From a virus, in IMG/VR virus record IMGVR_UViG_3300027985_000557, positions 1 through 64,000 of that record: DNA of 64,000 nucleotides; one strand, given 5' to 3'. Of this stretch, positions 1 to 8,137 are shown in pieces. Made by a program: the position numbers and the translations under genes. The notes below the pieces were generated by a model. The model worked only from the letters and a program-made list of their open reading frames with translations, ran no database searches and was not told where the DNA came from. Numbering within the stretch: position 1 is the first letter of the stretch; each line of letters starts with the position of its first letter.

Positions 1-774
1 CGGCAGCTCATCGAAATTTCGCCAAGCAGCGCCGCACATTTCAAGGCGCTGGAGGCTGAAAAGAAGTCCAGGGAAAAGTTTGAGGCCGCTCTTATGGAAG
101 TCGAAAAGGCTTCGCTGTCCGCAGCCAAGAGCGCCCTGGACAAGGCCGTGGCCCGCGCCCACGAACTAAGGGAGGAACTGAGCGAAGAGGCAGAGAATAA
201 GTTCCGCAGCGCCGTCAAACGGCTGAACCAAGCGCGGTTCGCTGCCTTCGAAGAACTGGCCCGCATCCGACACCTGACCGCCATGGCGAAGGTAGAAGAC
301 ATTATCGCCTTTGCCAAAGAGGCCCTGGAAAGCACCGAGAAAGTTGTCATCTTCGCCCACCACCATGACGTCATGGATGCGCTCATGGATGCCTTTGGCA
401 AGATGGCCGTGTGCGTCCGGGGCGGTATGTCCGGGCAAGAGCGCCAGCGCTCCGTTGACCGTTTTCAAGAAGACCCGTCCGTCCGTGTGTTCGTCGGCGG
501 CATGTATGCCGCAGGCGTCGGCCTGACTCTTACCGCAGCCAGCACCGTCATCTTTGCCGAACTGGATTGGGTGCCCGGCGTCATAGCGCAGTCCGAAGAC
601 CGTTGCCACCGCATAGGCCAAAAAGATTGCGTGGTCGTCTACCACATCGTTCTCCAGGACAGCCTGGATTACAAGCTCGCCCACACCATCGTCAGTAAGC
701 TAGAAGTCATTGAAGCTGCTCTTGATATTCAACCGACCGAAGCCGCCACCCGGCCCGGGGCCATTGTGGCGTAG
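1..774 (+). CDS. SNF2-family DNA helicase/translocase, C-terminal part (5' partial)
   Basis: The frame is open at the left edge, so only the last 257 residues are present. The visible part is the second RecA-like lobe of a superfamily 2 ATPase of the SNF2 type. It shows VIFAHH, then GGMSGQERQRSVDRFQ, then AAGVGLTLTAAS (motif V), then QSEDRCHRIGQ (motif VI with the arginine finger). A charged helical stretch of about 90 residues precedes this lobe. Phage SNF2-type proteins are usually early genes that remodel or unwind DNA during replication or repair; the exact substrate here is inferred only. The N-terminal lobe with Walker A must lie outside the window. Confidence 0.88.
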   Translation, partial: RQLIEISPSSAAHFKALEAEKKSREKFEAALMEVEKASLSAAKSALDKAVARAHELREELSEEAENKFRSAVKRLNQARFAAFEELARIRHLTAMAKVEDIIAFAKEALESTEKVVIFAHHHDVMDALMDAFGKMAVCVRGGMSGQERQRSVDRFQEDPSVRVFVGGMYAAGVGLTLTAASTVIFAELDWVPGVIAQSEDRCHRIGQKDCVVVYHIVLQDSLDYKLAHTIVSKLEVIEAALDIQPTEAATRPGAIVA

Positions 775-782
775 GAGGACAG

Positions 783-1109
783 ATGGACACGACGCGTAGT
801 TACGAATCAATCTCCGAGAAATTTCTTGCGAATGGCTGCGGCCTAGAAGACCATGTCTTCGAGCGCGGTGACCCATTCAACACCGTTGCCCGGCGCGAGG
901 CCCTGCACCAATCATCAGCCGAAGCCCGCGCCTTGGTGAACATCATTCTCAATGCTCCCGGAGAGATTATGCGCATCTTCGGACGCGAGAAAAGCAAGAA
1001 GATGCGCGAACTGCACGTCCTGTCCATCCTTGTCAAGGCGGGCAAGACCTATGACGAGGCTGTGTGCATCATGCACGAAACCAAACACCTCGTCCGCACA
1101 TTTCTGTAG
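783..1109 (+). CDS. Hypothetical early protein, 108 aa
   Basis: The protein is soluble and mostly helical, and no family was recognised. The start follows a good GGAGG eight bases downstream of the previous stop, so it is likely co-transcribed with the SNF2-type gene. The C-terminal half (KSKKMRELHVLSILVKAGKTY) looks like a small helical bundle. There are no membrane segments, and the two lone cysteines are unlikely to form a metal site. Function unknown. Confidence 0.65.
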   Translation: MDTTRSYESISEKFLANGCGLEDHVFERGDPFNTVARREALHQSSAEARALVNIILNAPGEIMRIFGREKSKKMRELHVLSILVKAGKTYDEAVCIMHETKHLVRTFL

Positions 1110-1118
1110 GAAGTAATT

Positions 1119-1241
1119 ATGACAACCCTCATTGAGTGGCTGAATACTCCGGTTGGAATGGTAGTAAGCAAGGGAGAAATTGTCATCCTAGTCACAGCGT
1201 GGCTTGTTCTGGTTGCGGCGCTTGCTCATAACCACAAGTAA
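1119..1241 (+). CDS. Tiny single-pass membrane protein, 40 aa
   Basis: ATG follows GGAAG with short spacing. The product has one clear hydrophobic segment (IVILVTAWLVLVAALA) ending in HNHK. It is the first of three consecutive tiny membrane-protein genes (1119, 1251, 1390), each with its own ribosome binding site. No family was recognised. Early phage membrane peptides often act on host envelope functions or superinfection, but nothing in the sequence fixes the role. Confidence 0.6.
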   Translation: MTTLIEWLNTPVGMVVSKGEIVILVTAWLVLVAALAHNHK

Positions 1242-1250
1242 GGAGTAATC

Positions 1251-1379
1251 ATGGAATCCGTGTCAAACCTTTTGGCGGTACCGATCACTATCGGTACTTA
1301 CCATGGCGAACCAGTCACCATCAGCTTGTGGGTGTGCATCTTAATAGGGTTCTTCCTCGGTTCAATCTCTAGCAGATAG
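1251..1379 (+). CDS. Tiny single-pass membrane protein, 42 aa
   Basis: Starts nine bases after the previous stop, behind an AAGGAG. It has a polar N-terminal half followed by one hydrophobic helix (SLWVCILIGFFLGSI) close to the C-terminus. It is the second of three adjacent tiny membrane proteins. Size, composition and tandem position support a real gene; function is unknown. Confidence 0.58.
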   Translation: MESVSNLLAVPITIGTYHGEPVTISLWVCILIGFFLGSISSR

Positions 1380-1389
1380 GAGGTACGAC

Positions 1390-1602
1390 ATGGAAAATTT
1401 TCTGACAAAGGTAGCGTGGGTCATGGCAGTCATCGGCAGCATTGCCACCATCATCAACTTCATTCGGTTCATTTGGTTGCGCGGAATTGATGAGGAAGAA
1501 CAGGTCCGCGCCTTCTATGGGCTGGCCCGTAAACAGGTAAAATCGTATACCGTTCCGTGGGCAATCGTGACCGTGGTAGCTTTCATCTGGATTTACCGAT
1601 AA
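1390..1602 (+). CDS. Small two-pass membrane protein, 70 aa
   Basis: The product has two hydrophobic helices (about residues 8-28 and 53-69) joined by a charged loop containing RGIDEEEQVRAF, which suggests a hairpin in the inner membrane. An AGGAGG precedes the ATG. It is the third member of the small membrane-protein cluster. The topology resembles small holins or envelope-active early proteins, but the position far from the lysis genes argues against a lysis role. No family was recognised. Confidence 0.65.
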   Translation: MENFLTKVAWVMAVIGSIATIINFIRFIWLRGIDEEEQVRAFYGLARKQVKSYTVPWAIVTVVAFIWIYR

Positions 1603-1619
1603 TCAAATAGGAGCATGAC

Positions 1620-2480
1620 ATGCAAGCTGTGCAAAGAACCTACAAGAACGGCGTTGACGTGCCCTTCCCACGCATTGCGTCCGAACCCCTGTACTTCGGC
1701 AAGCGGACCCCGACCCATTTCGAGGGCTGGCGCGCCCTGGTGGATCAGGAAGACGGCTCCGTCGTGTCCGTCGTGTCGGCCGGGTATCAGATGATCCGCC
1801 ACGAGGCTATCGTGGAAGCCGCCGAGTCAGCCCTCAAGGCGCAGGGCCTCCATTTCGAGCGCAGCATCACCCTCATCCGCGAGGGGGCCAAGATGGTTGC
1901 CACCTACACCATCCCCGAGATCAACGTCACGGTGGGCGACGGCGACGTGCTGAACCCGACCATCATCATCAAGAACAGCTATGATCTGTCCTGGGTCGCC
2001 TCCATCCTCGGCGGCATCTACCGTCTCATCTGCTCCAACGGGGCCTACCTGGGCACCATGTTCGAGAAGTTCCGCCACCGCCACGTGGGCACGCTTAACG
2101 CCGAGCAGATGAGTGCCCGCATCTCCGGCGTGACCCACAGCTTCAACACCTTCAGCGACTTCTACAAGACCCAGGCGAGCATACCGCTCACGAACGACTT
2201 CACCGAGAACGTGCTCGACGCCTTGCCCCTCAACAAGGGCGAGCAGTCCGCCTTGGGCACCCTGCACGAGCGCACCAGCGGTCTGACCATTGACCTCATT
2301 CCCAACCGTCGCAAGGACGAAGATAAGGAGGTCGTGTGGGCCATCAAGGGCGGCGACCACGAGAAGTACTCGCGGGTCAACCTGTTCAACCTGCTGACCG
2401 AGTTCAACACACACCGCGTGGGAAGCGCCGTCCGCCGCGATATGTTCAGCAACAAAATCGCCCGGGCCATGATGCACTAA
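1620..2480 (+). CDS. DUF932-like phage/plasmid protein, 286 aa
   Basis: The length and the pattern (VVSAGYQMIRHEAI near residue 60, NSYDLSWVASILGGIYRLICSN near 120-140, and a C-terminal NLFNLLTEFNTH) fit the DUF932 family of phage and plasmid proteins. These often lie among replication genes and have no settled biochemical role. It is followed by a hairpin that may end or attenuate this transcript, so it could be the last gene of the first early block. Confidence 0.75.
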   Translation: MQAVQRTYKNGVDVPFPRIASEPLYFGKRTPTHFEGWRALVDQEDGSVVSVVSAGYQMIRHEAIVEAAESALKAQGLHFERSITLIREGAKMVATYTIPEINVTVGDGDVLNPTIIIKNSYDLSWVASILGGIYRLICSNGAYLGTMFEKFRHRHVGTLNAEQMSARISGVTHSFNTFSDFYKTQASIPLTNDFTENVLDALPLNKGEQSALGTLHERTSGLTIDLIPNRRKDEDKEVVWAIKGGDHEKYSRVNLFNLLTEFNTHRVGSAVRRDMFSNKIARAMMH

Positions 2481-2500
2481 CCATGTTACAGTCGGACACC

Positions 2501-2524
2501 GGGGGCGGCCCGTGCGCCCCCTTT
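2501..2524 (+). terminator. GC-rich hairpin after the DUF932-like gene
   Basis: Seven-base perfect stem GGGGGCG/CGCCCCC with a seven-base loop, followed by TTT and then directly by the ribosome binding site of the next gene. The T-run is short, so it may be an attenuator or mRNA-stability hairpin rather than a full terminator. Confidence 0.5.
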
Positions 2525-2534
2525 GGAGGACACT

Positions 2535-2750
2535 ATGTCTGAAGGAAAAGCCCATTGGGTTTGTTCTGTCTGCGGCGACATTGGCGACAATGTTCTTATC
2601 ATCCATACCTTCAACGGCCAAGGCAAGGTAGTGGACATCATCGATGTCATGTGCAAGGGAAGCAAGTGCGCGGGCGACGTGAAAATAGTCGGCACCAAAG
2701 AACAGATCGATGAGTGGTGGAAGGCCGATTACGAAAAAGTTGAATATTAG
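2535..2750 (+). CDS. Small zinc-ribbon-like protein, 71 aa
   Basis: The ATG at 2535 is chosen over an upstream in-frame TTG because a GGAGG sits at 2525-2529 with ideal spacing. The protein has CSVCG near the N-terminus and CKGSKC in the middle, a plausible four-cysteine zinc site. It ends in an acidic and aromatic tail. It stops six bases before the primase start, which suggests co-expression with it. Function unknown; a nucleic-acid-binding accessory role is a guess. Confidence 0.65.
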   Translation: MSEGKAHWVCSVCGDIGDNVLIIHTFNGQGKVVDIIDVMCKGSKCAGDVKIVGTKEQIDEWWKADYEKVEY

Positions 2751-2756
2751 CATATC

Positions 2757-3662
2757 ATGATTTTCGACATCAGACGTTTCTTCCGGGACCAAGGCATCAA
2801 GTTCGAGGAAGAGGGTAACAACGTCAGCCCAGGCTGGATTGGTGTCTATAACTGTCCCTTCTGTGGTGACCGCTCCAACCACCTGGGCTTTAACCTCAAC
2901 ACGGGTAACTTCAACTGCTTCGTCTGCCGGTCGAAGGGCTGGGTGTACGATTACCTGGAAAGGGCGCTGGGGCTCTCTAGGGCACAAGCTAAGGCCCTGT
3001 GCCGTGGATACTTTACAGGAGCCCCCAATGACTCGCTACGGCTCGATACGGCCCGTCCTGGCACCCTGGCACTACCCCCCGGGGCGACCCGGGACATGCC
3101 GCCCTTTTACGTTGAGTATCTGAAGTCAAGGGGTTACGGTGAAGAGGTCGTCCAACGATTTGACCTGCACGCGGGTGGCTACTCTGGCCCTTTCAAATAT
3201 CGTTTGATCATACCCGTGTATTGGCACGACCAGCTTGTGAACTACCTGGGGCGCGACGTCACCGGGCAACTTTCCTCACGGTACAAGAACTGCCGCAACG
3301 AATTGGCAGTCGTTCATTCCAAAAGCTGTGTCTACAACATCGATCAGGCCAGCAGGAAGATCATTATCTGTGAAGGTCCGACTGACGTGTGGCGCATGGG
3401 CTCTGGTGCCGTCTGCACCCTTGGAACAACTTTCACCAATGACCAGATACGAACCATCAAGGACGCGGGTGTCACGCACGCCGCTGTTCTATTCGACCCG
3501 GGGCCGAAGTCCCAGCGCCTTGCCCAGATGCTTGCTGGTTCCCTTGACATGATGGGAATTGAATCCATGGTGTACTGCATGGAGGGTGATCAAGACCCAG
3601 GCGAGCTAGACGACGACGCAGCATATGAAATCAGGAAAGAAATAATGGACTTCATGGGTTGA
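2757..3662 (+). CDS. DNA primase, DnaG type (CHC2 zinc finger plus Toprim)
   Basis: Residues about 30-65 form a CHC2-type zinc finger (CPFCGD ... FNCFVC) with surrounding N-terminal primase features. From about residue 200 a Toprim domain is visible with IIICEGPTDVWRMG (catalytic Glu), AVLFDPGP and DQDPGELDDDAA. The usual DxD motif reads DPG, a substitution to note. At 301 residues it is shorter than bacterial DnaG and lacks a helicase-binding domain, as is usual for phage primases. It lies upstream of the putative initiator and DnaB-like helicase. Confidence 0.88.
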   Translation: MIFDIRRFFRDQGIKFEEEGNNVSPGWIGVYNCPFCGDRSNHLGFNLNTGNFNCFVCRSKGWVYDYLERALGLSRAQAKALCRGYFTGAPNDSLRLDTARPGTLALPPGATRDMPPFYVEYLKSRGYGEEVVQRFDLHAGGYSGPFKYRLIIPVYWHDQLVNYLGRDVTGQLSSRYKNCRNELAVVHSKSCVYNIDQASRKIIICEGPTDVWRMGSGAVCTLGTTFTNDQIRTIKDAGVTHAAVLFDPGPKSQRLAQMLAGSLDMMGIESMVYCMEGDQDPGELDDDAAYEIRKEIMDFMG

Positions 3663-3767
3663 CCCTGGCCCGGGTAGGCGATACTTTGCCCATGTAACAG
3701 GCACCACCGTGCGGGGAGTAGTGACCCCGTTCGGGACATCAATCAGCCGAGTGCAGACGGCGCAACT

Positions 3768-3969
3768 TATAATGCAGGAATGTAGGTTATGGATGACCAT
3801 AATCAAGTCCCCTCATGGGGAAAGCCTAAAGAACACCAGCAGCGCGCAAATCCTACGTTCCTGCTATTCTGCACTTTTCATGCGCTGATGGTTCGGGTCA
3901 CTACCCCGGCTTTAGGATTTCCACCACAAGAATGGTCCCGGTCTATTGTGATCGGGACCATTTTTGTTT
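3768..3969 (+). ncRNA. Candidate short transcript or leader RNA in the 326-bp primase-initiator gap
   Basis: The gap 3663-3988 has no convincing gene. It contains a perfect TATAAT (3768-3773) without a good -35 and, about 160 bases on, a textbook terminator (3931-3969). A small local hairpin CCCC-TCAT-GGGG lies near 3810. Together these would define an RNA of about 190 nt ending in the terminator. The same gap holds GTAGTGACCC (3718-3727) and its inverted copy (3895-3904). A noncoding RNA, a leader or part of an origin are all possible; this is inference. Confidence 0.3.
3931..3969 (+). terminator. Intrinsic terminator upstream of the putative initiator gene
   Basis: Ten-base perfect stem AATGGTCCCG/CGGGACCATT with a 12-base loop, running into TTTTTGTTT. 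It ends 19 bases before the start codon at 3989. Genes downstream therefore need read-through, antitermination or a promoter not recognised here. Confidence 0.85.
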
Positions 3970-3988
3970 GAGGACAAGGAGCGCGGAT

Positions 3989-5533
3989 ATGGAAGCCATG
4001 TACGACCAGAGTTTTACCTTGGACCCCTCGAACAGGCCCCGCTACCGGGCCGTTCCTGACTACTGGGATCATATCCTAAAAGGCAACCACCACCGAGTAT
4101 TCACATTCATCTACTTCCACGTGGCGCGCCTCATTGCCTCGAACACAGGCACTGTCAAAAAGTACCGGAAGCGGGCAAATGGCGGTGTCTGGTGCCAAAG
4201 TCCTCTGATAGCCGAACGCCTGGGCTGCACTGAAAAAACCGTGAACAATGCCATAGCTTACCTTGATTCCATCGGGTTGCTTATTCGTGTAAGCAATCCG
4301 TCGCACGCAAGGGAAGAATTACGGCGTGTCTTCTTCGTGAATCATGCGGTCCTGAAGAGACTTGACGCCGCCTACATGAGCGTCAACACGGACGCATGGC
4401 ACGAACGCTATGACTCTTACGAAGAATACGAGGACGCCAAGCAAGAGGCCGTAATGCGGGAGTGGGACAATTTCATCACCGCAGGTCGTGAAGCCGCTAT
4501 TGAACAATTGATTACCGAGTACAAGGTCACGCTACCCCCGGCGGTAAAAATTACCGCCACCCCCGGTGACTTTTACCGTCCCTCTTACTTAGACAATATC
4601 AAAGACAATAAAGAGGTTTCTTCTTCGAAGAAACCGGTGGTTCCGAGCGGAACCACCTGCACGCCGGCTGCGCCCCCTGTGACAAGGCGTCGTGTCCCCG
4701 AAGGTCTTGCCTCCAGTGAAACACCCTTGTTCAAACGCAAACCAGTCCTTGATGCCAAGACAGGACAAGAAGCCCCTTGCAATACCCTTGCCCAACATGA
4801 ACGCTACTTGCTTGAATACTGGAACAGCAAAGACACCTTGCGGACCCATAAGATCCCGTCTGAGGGTTCCGCGCCGACGAACACCGTCAGGCGGTTTATC
4901 ACGGACCTCAAGAAGCTCATGGGCGGCACCTTGTTCAAGGGCCTGCAAGATGTAGATCCTTGTCACGTGCGGGCCTACAGCGTGGCCGAGGTGCGCAAGG
5001 CCATCGACGCGTTTGCCCTGGCCGACCCAGTGCTCCGCGACGGGGTGGGCCTGGACACCTTCTTATTCAATCCTAACCGGGTGGGCGGGCGCAACGGCTT
5101 TGGGCGCTCTTGGTTTCTGGCGGCCCTGCACAACGACGTGCGCGGTTCGATAACCCAGCGCGCTGATGACCATCCCGATCTGACACAGAATTTAATCAAG
5201 CAGTATCGCTATTACCATCTCAGGAACAACCCGGTTCAGTTTGATACCCGGGACATGAACAGTTTTATTCAATCGACTGAAAAGATCTTTGCCCTTTACG
5301 CCAAGTACGAAGAACGGTTCAGAATGCTCAACTACGGCCCTATCGACATCATGCGCAAGGCCGTAGAGGTATCGGCTCATTGGGCCAAGCGGATTGACGT
5401 TACCCCAGCCACCATGCACTGCGACTCTCTGTTCAAAGCTATCGAGGCCTCCATGCTGAAGTCCGGTGTTGTCCAGCAAGACAGCGCCGACGACGAAACC
5501 ACCGTGTTCGACATCTACGCACCCCGCGACTAG
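3989..5533 (+). CDS. Putative replication initiator / helicase-loading protein with winged helix, 514 aa
   Basis: The ATG at 3989 (AAGGAG seven bases upstream) is chosen because the longer reading frame would start inside the terminator hairpin. Residues about 30-105 read as a helix-turn-helix domain (SPLIAERLGCTEKTVNNAIAY ...). A linker at about 220-260 holds TRRRVP and TPLFKRKPV, the basic motif recurring in other replication proteins. The C-terminal half is helical with aromatic residues. Position directly upstream of the DnaB-like helicase, with a DNA-binding N-terminus, suggests an initiator or helicase loader; no named family is certain. Confidence 0.6.
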   Translation: MEAMYDQSFTLDPSNRPRYRAVPDYWDHILKGNHHRVFTFIYFHVARLIASNTGTVKKYRKRANGGVWCQSPLIAERLGCTEKTVNNAIAYLDSIGLLIRVSNPSHAREELRRVFFVNHAVLKRLDAAYMSVNTDAWHERYDSYEEYEDAKQEAVMREWDNFITAGREAAIEQLITEYKVTLPPAVKITATPGDFYRPSYLDNIKDNKEVSSSKKPVVPSGTTCTPAAPPVTRRRVPEGLASSETPLFKRKPVLDAKTGQEAPCNTLAQHERYLLEYWNSKDTLRTHKIPSEGSAPTNTVRRFITDLKKLMGGTLFKGLQDVDPCHVRAYSVAEVRKAIDAFALADPVLRDGVGLDTFLFNPNRVGGRNGFGRSWFLAALHNDVRGSITQRADDHPDLTQNLIKQYRYYHLRNNPVQFDTRDMNSFIQSTEKIFALYAKYEERFRMLNYGPIDIMRKAVEVSAHWAKRIDVTPATMHCDSLFKAIEASMLKSGVVQQDSADDETTVFDIYAPRD

Positions 5534-5544
5534 GAGCTGGCTTC

Positions 5545-7071
5545 ATGAGTCTGAGTAGCAACCCGCGTTTGCAGAAGGTAGTAGGCCATGAAAAGATCAT
5601 TATCACCGGCCTCATCGTGTCGGACACGTTCTGCCAGCAGATTGTGCCGATACTCGACTTCAACATGTTCGAACAGACGTGGATGCGCGCCCTTGTTGTG
5701 AAGTGCGTGGCATACTACGAAGAGTACCACGCCTCCCCGAAGCAAAGTGTCATCTCGCTGTTTGAAGTCCTGCAAGATGAACTGAGCGAAACAGAAGCGG
5801 ACCTTATCGCTACGTTCCTTGAGATGCTGTCCACGGACTACGCCAAGATTGAGGCATCGTTCAATGAACAGTTCTACATCGACGAAGCGGACATGTTCGT
5901 CAAGAAGAAGTCTTTGGAGGCGCATATCAGCCGCATCCAAAGTATGATCGTCATGGGCAAAACGGAAGATGCCTACGCTCTGGCGAACAACTTTAAGCCT
6001 CATGCCCTCAACGGGCACACGAACGGCTTCTGGCGGTTGCGTGAGGACACCAGCTATGTGAAGATAACACACGCGGACGAGGAAACCAGCGACAGCCGCA
6101 TCGTACTGGAGTACCCCGGGGCCGTGGGTCGTTTGATCGGCCCTTGTCGGCGTGGATGGCTGGGCGCTTTCCTGGCCCCCATGAAACGTGGCAAATCCAA
6201 CTTTCTCATGGAATCAGCGGTCCTGGGCGTGCTGAGGGGGCGCAAGGTATTCGTCGCCCTGCATGAGATGAAAGAGGATGAATGGTTCGACCGCCTGCTG
6301 CTGAATATCAGCGGCGGCGTCTACGGCGACAACACGGCCCTGAACATGCCTGTGTTCGACTGCCTGTCCAACCGCGAGGGCACGTGCATCAAGACCTTCC
6401 GCATAAACAAGGAGCCCTACGGCAAAGGGAGCAACCCCCGGTACATGGCATGCAATGTCTGTGAACGGGTCAAGGATGGCGGGCACAAGCCCTGTGTGTC
6501 CTTTCCGCTCACGGAGTTTCCCCGGCTGAAAACGACGGATGCTAGACGCATAACCCAAAGTTTCGGGGCCAGTGCCGGTGGCGACATCATACTTAAGAAG
6601 TATGACGCCAACACCGCCAACAGCAAAACGCTCTACCGAGATTGGCAGTACCTCGCAGATTCTGGCGACGTGTGTGACATCATAATTTCTGACTACGCGG
6701 ACATCCAAGGCCCGGAAGATAAAGGGCAGGTTGATTCTATCCAGCGCATCGACGCTACGTGGCTCGGACTGAAGTGGTTGGCGGACACCACGAATGCACT
6801 TACACTCACGGCCACGCAAGGCAAACTCAAATCCTTGACTGCTGACGACATCGGGCAGGACGACGTGTCCGGGTACATCGGCAAGGCGGCCCATGTTGAC
6901 TTCATGGTGGGCCTGTCACAAACCAAGGAAGAGAAGTCGCAGGGCATTATGCGCCTCAGCAACCTATATCACCGATTTGCGTCCTGTAACGACAACACAT
7001 GTTGTTCAGTACTCCAGCGCCTTGACTGCGGAAAGTACATTCTTGACAGTAGGATGGGAAAGGTGGCCTAA
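5545..7071 (+). CDS. Replicative DNA helicase, DnaB-like (RecA fold), with Cys-rich insert
   Basis: The N-terminal ~120 residues resemble the DnaB N-domain, followed by the ATPase domain. Walker A is APMKRGKSNFL (about 207-217) and Walker B is IIISDYADI (about 379). Between them is an insert with CLSNREGTC and CNVCERVKDGGHKPC (about 272-317), a plausible zinc site. The C-terminal part has a Q/arginine-finger-like segment. The product should unwind DNA 5'-3' ahead of the phage polymerase together with the primase at 2757. Starts 11 bases after the putative initiator. Confidence 0.85.
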   Translation: MSLSSNPRLQKVVGHEKIIITGLIVSDTFCQQIVPILDFNMFEQTWMRALVVKCVAYYEEYHASPKQSVISLFEVLQDELSETEADLIATFLEMLSTDYAKIEASFNEQFYIDEADMFVKKKSLEAHISRIQSMIVMGKTEDAYALANNFKPHALNGHTNGFWRLREDTSYVKITHADEETSDSRIVLEYPGAVGRLIGPCRRGWLGAFLAPMKRGKSNFLMESAVLGVLRGRKVFVALHEMKEDEWFDRLLLNISGGVYGDNTALNMPVFDCLSNREGTCIKTFRINKEPYGKGSNPRYMACNVCERVKDGGHKPCVSFPLTEFPRLKTTDARRITQSFGASAGGDIILKKYDANTANSKTLYRDWQYLADSGDVCDIIISDYADIQGPEDKGQVDSIQRIDATWLGLKWLADTTNALTLTATQGKLKSLTADDIGQDDVSGYIGKAAHVDFMVGLSQTKEEKSQGIMRLSNLYHRFASCNDNTCCSVLQRLDCGKYILDSRMGKVA

Positions 7072-7111
7072 AAATCTGGCAACTTTTTGCATAAATCGTC
7101 ATGGTACTCCC

Positions 7112-7140
7112 TTGCTTTTGGGCATGCCCCGGGGTATTAT
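7112..7140 (+). promoter_or_regulatory. Sigma-70-type promoter candidate before the clamp operon
   Basis: TTGCTT (7112-7117) and TATTAT (7135-7140) are separated by exactly 17 bases, in the 142-bp gap after the helicase. The expected start near 7147 leaves a leader of about 65 nt before the ATG at 7214. This is the best vegetative promoter match seen in the window and would drive the next gene and possibly the sliding-clamp operon. Confidence 0.6.
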
Positions 7141-7213
7141 GACTTTGACACTAGCAACACGGGGCGGAAGGGCCGCCCATAACTTCCAACCAACCCCACA
7201 GCGGGAGGATACC

Positions 7214-8053
7214 ATGGAATACGCCGCCATCAAATCGGCCGTCGAAAAGCTGAACGCCTCGCTCGAAAACAAGATCAAGACCGTGGCCGTCAAGGCCGAC
7301 GACGTGAAGTCCAACTTCTCCAAGGCCATCGGCGACCTGGGCCTGGAAGCCACCCTGGTTCTCGATCCCGACATCATCCGCGCCTTCGTCCACGTGGTCG
7401 GCGCGCTGCCCGATGCCGACTACGCGGGCCTGGACGAAAAGATCCGCACCGTGTACGACGGCATCCCGGACGAGTACTTCGCGGCCCCGGCCAGCGCCGA
7501 GGGCGAGGGCGAGCGCACCGAGGGCGCTTCCGAAGGCGACGGCACCAAGGCCCCGGAGGACCCCAAGGCTCCGGCCGCGCCCAAGGCCCCCAAGGAGCCC
7601 AAGGCCCCCAAGAAGCCCGGTGACAAGGGCTACAAGTCCGAGTGCGCCGACTTTGGCAAGAACTGCGACGACGCCGCCCAGCTCTGCCGGTCCTGCAAGG
7701 AAAGCCGCAACGACGAATACACCGTCTGCGCCGAGAAGACCGCTGCCAAGAAGGCCAAGAAAGCCCCGTCCGCCCCGGTGCGCGAGAAGAACGCCCTCGG
7801 TCACGTCATCGGCTCCATGTCCGCCGACATCGACGAAATGTTCCTCGCCGGCCCCTGCTACGCCGACGACGTCATCAAGGTGCTCATGGAAAAGCACCCC
7901 ACCAAGGACGCCGCGAAGGCCAAGGAAAAGCTGAAGAGCCACATTTCCTGGCTGATCAACCGCGAAGGCCACAAGGTCGTGCAGACCCCCGAAGGCGAAG
8001 GCGACGCCAAGCGCGTCAAGATCGTCTTCACCGCCAAGGCCCCGGCTGCCTAG
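7214..8053 (+). CDS. Acidic/Lys-Pro-linker protein with Cys cluster, 279 aa
   Basis: The ATG at 7214 is preceded by GGGAGG, and the frame upstream overlaps the promoter, so the longer start is rejected. Residues 1-95 are a helical domain. Residues about 95-140 are a low-complexity Ala/Pro/Lys/Glu linker. Then comes a cysteine cluster (ECADFGKNC ... CRSC ... VC) and a C-terminal ~80-residue domain that could be a winged helix. The Cys cluster resembles that at the end of the ssDNA-binding protein. It is flanked by its own promoter and terminator, which suggests high independent expression. Function unknown; a DNA-binding role is inferred. Confidence 0.65.
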   Translation: MEYAAIKSAVEKLNASLENKIKTVAVKADDVKSNFSKAIGDLGLEATLVLDPDIIRAFVHVVGALPDADYAGLDEKIRTVYDGIPDEYFAAPASAEGEGERTEGASEGDGTKAPEDPKAPAAPKAPKEPKAPKKPGDKGYKSECADFGKNCDDAAQLCRSCKESRNDEYTVCAEKTAAKKAKKAPSAPVREKNALGHVIGSMSADIDEMFLAGPCYADDVIKVLMEKHPTKDAAKAKEKLKSHISWLINREGHKVVQTPEGEGDAKRVKIVFTAKAPAA

Positions 8054-8085
8054 CTCACCCGCATCGGGTGGATGAGTTAGGTTTA

Positions 8086-8119
8086 GGCCCTGCCCCATGT
8101 TCCAGGGGCAGGGCCTTTT
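8086..8119 (+). terminator. Strong intrinsic terminator
   Basis: Eleven-base perfect stem GGCCCTGCCCC/GGGGCAGGGCC with an eight-base loop, then TTTTC. A smaller hairpin (CACCCG-CAT-CGGGTG, 8056-8070) lies just upstream. It separates the 279-residue gene from the clamp gene. Confidence 0.88.
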
Positions 8120-8137
8120 CAATCCAAGGAGGAAAGC

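Noticed and set aside
1827-2987. Long minus-strand open frame (386 aa) opposite the DUF932-like gene
   Set aside because: It is antisense to two well-supported genes, has no ribosome binding site, and its composition is that of the GC-rich complement.
3789-3971. 60-residue frame in the primase-initiator gap
   Set aside because: It runs through the terminator hairpin, has no good ribosome binding site and no protein-like pattern.
3932-3988. Upstream start of the putative initiator at the ATG in the terminator stem
   Set aside because: The ATG is part of the hairpin; ATG 3989 has a proper AAGGAG.
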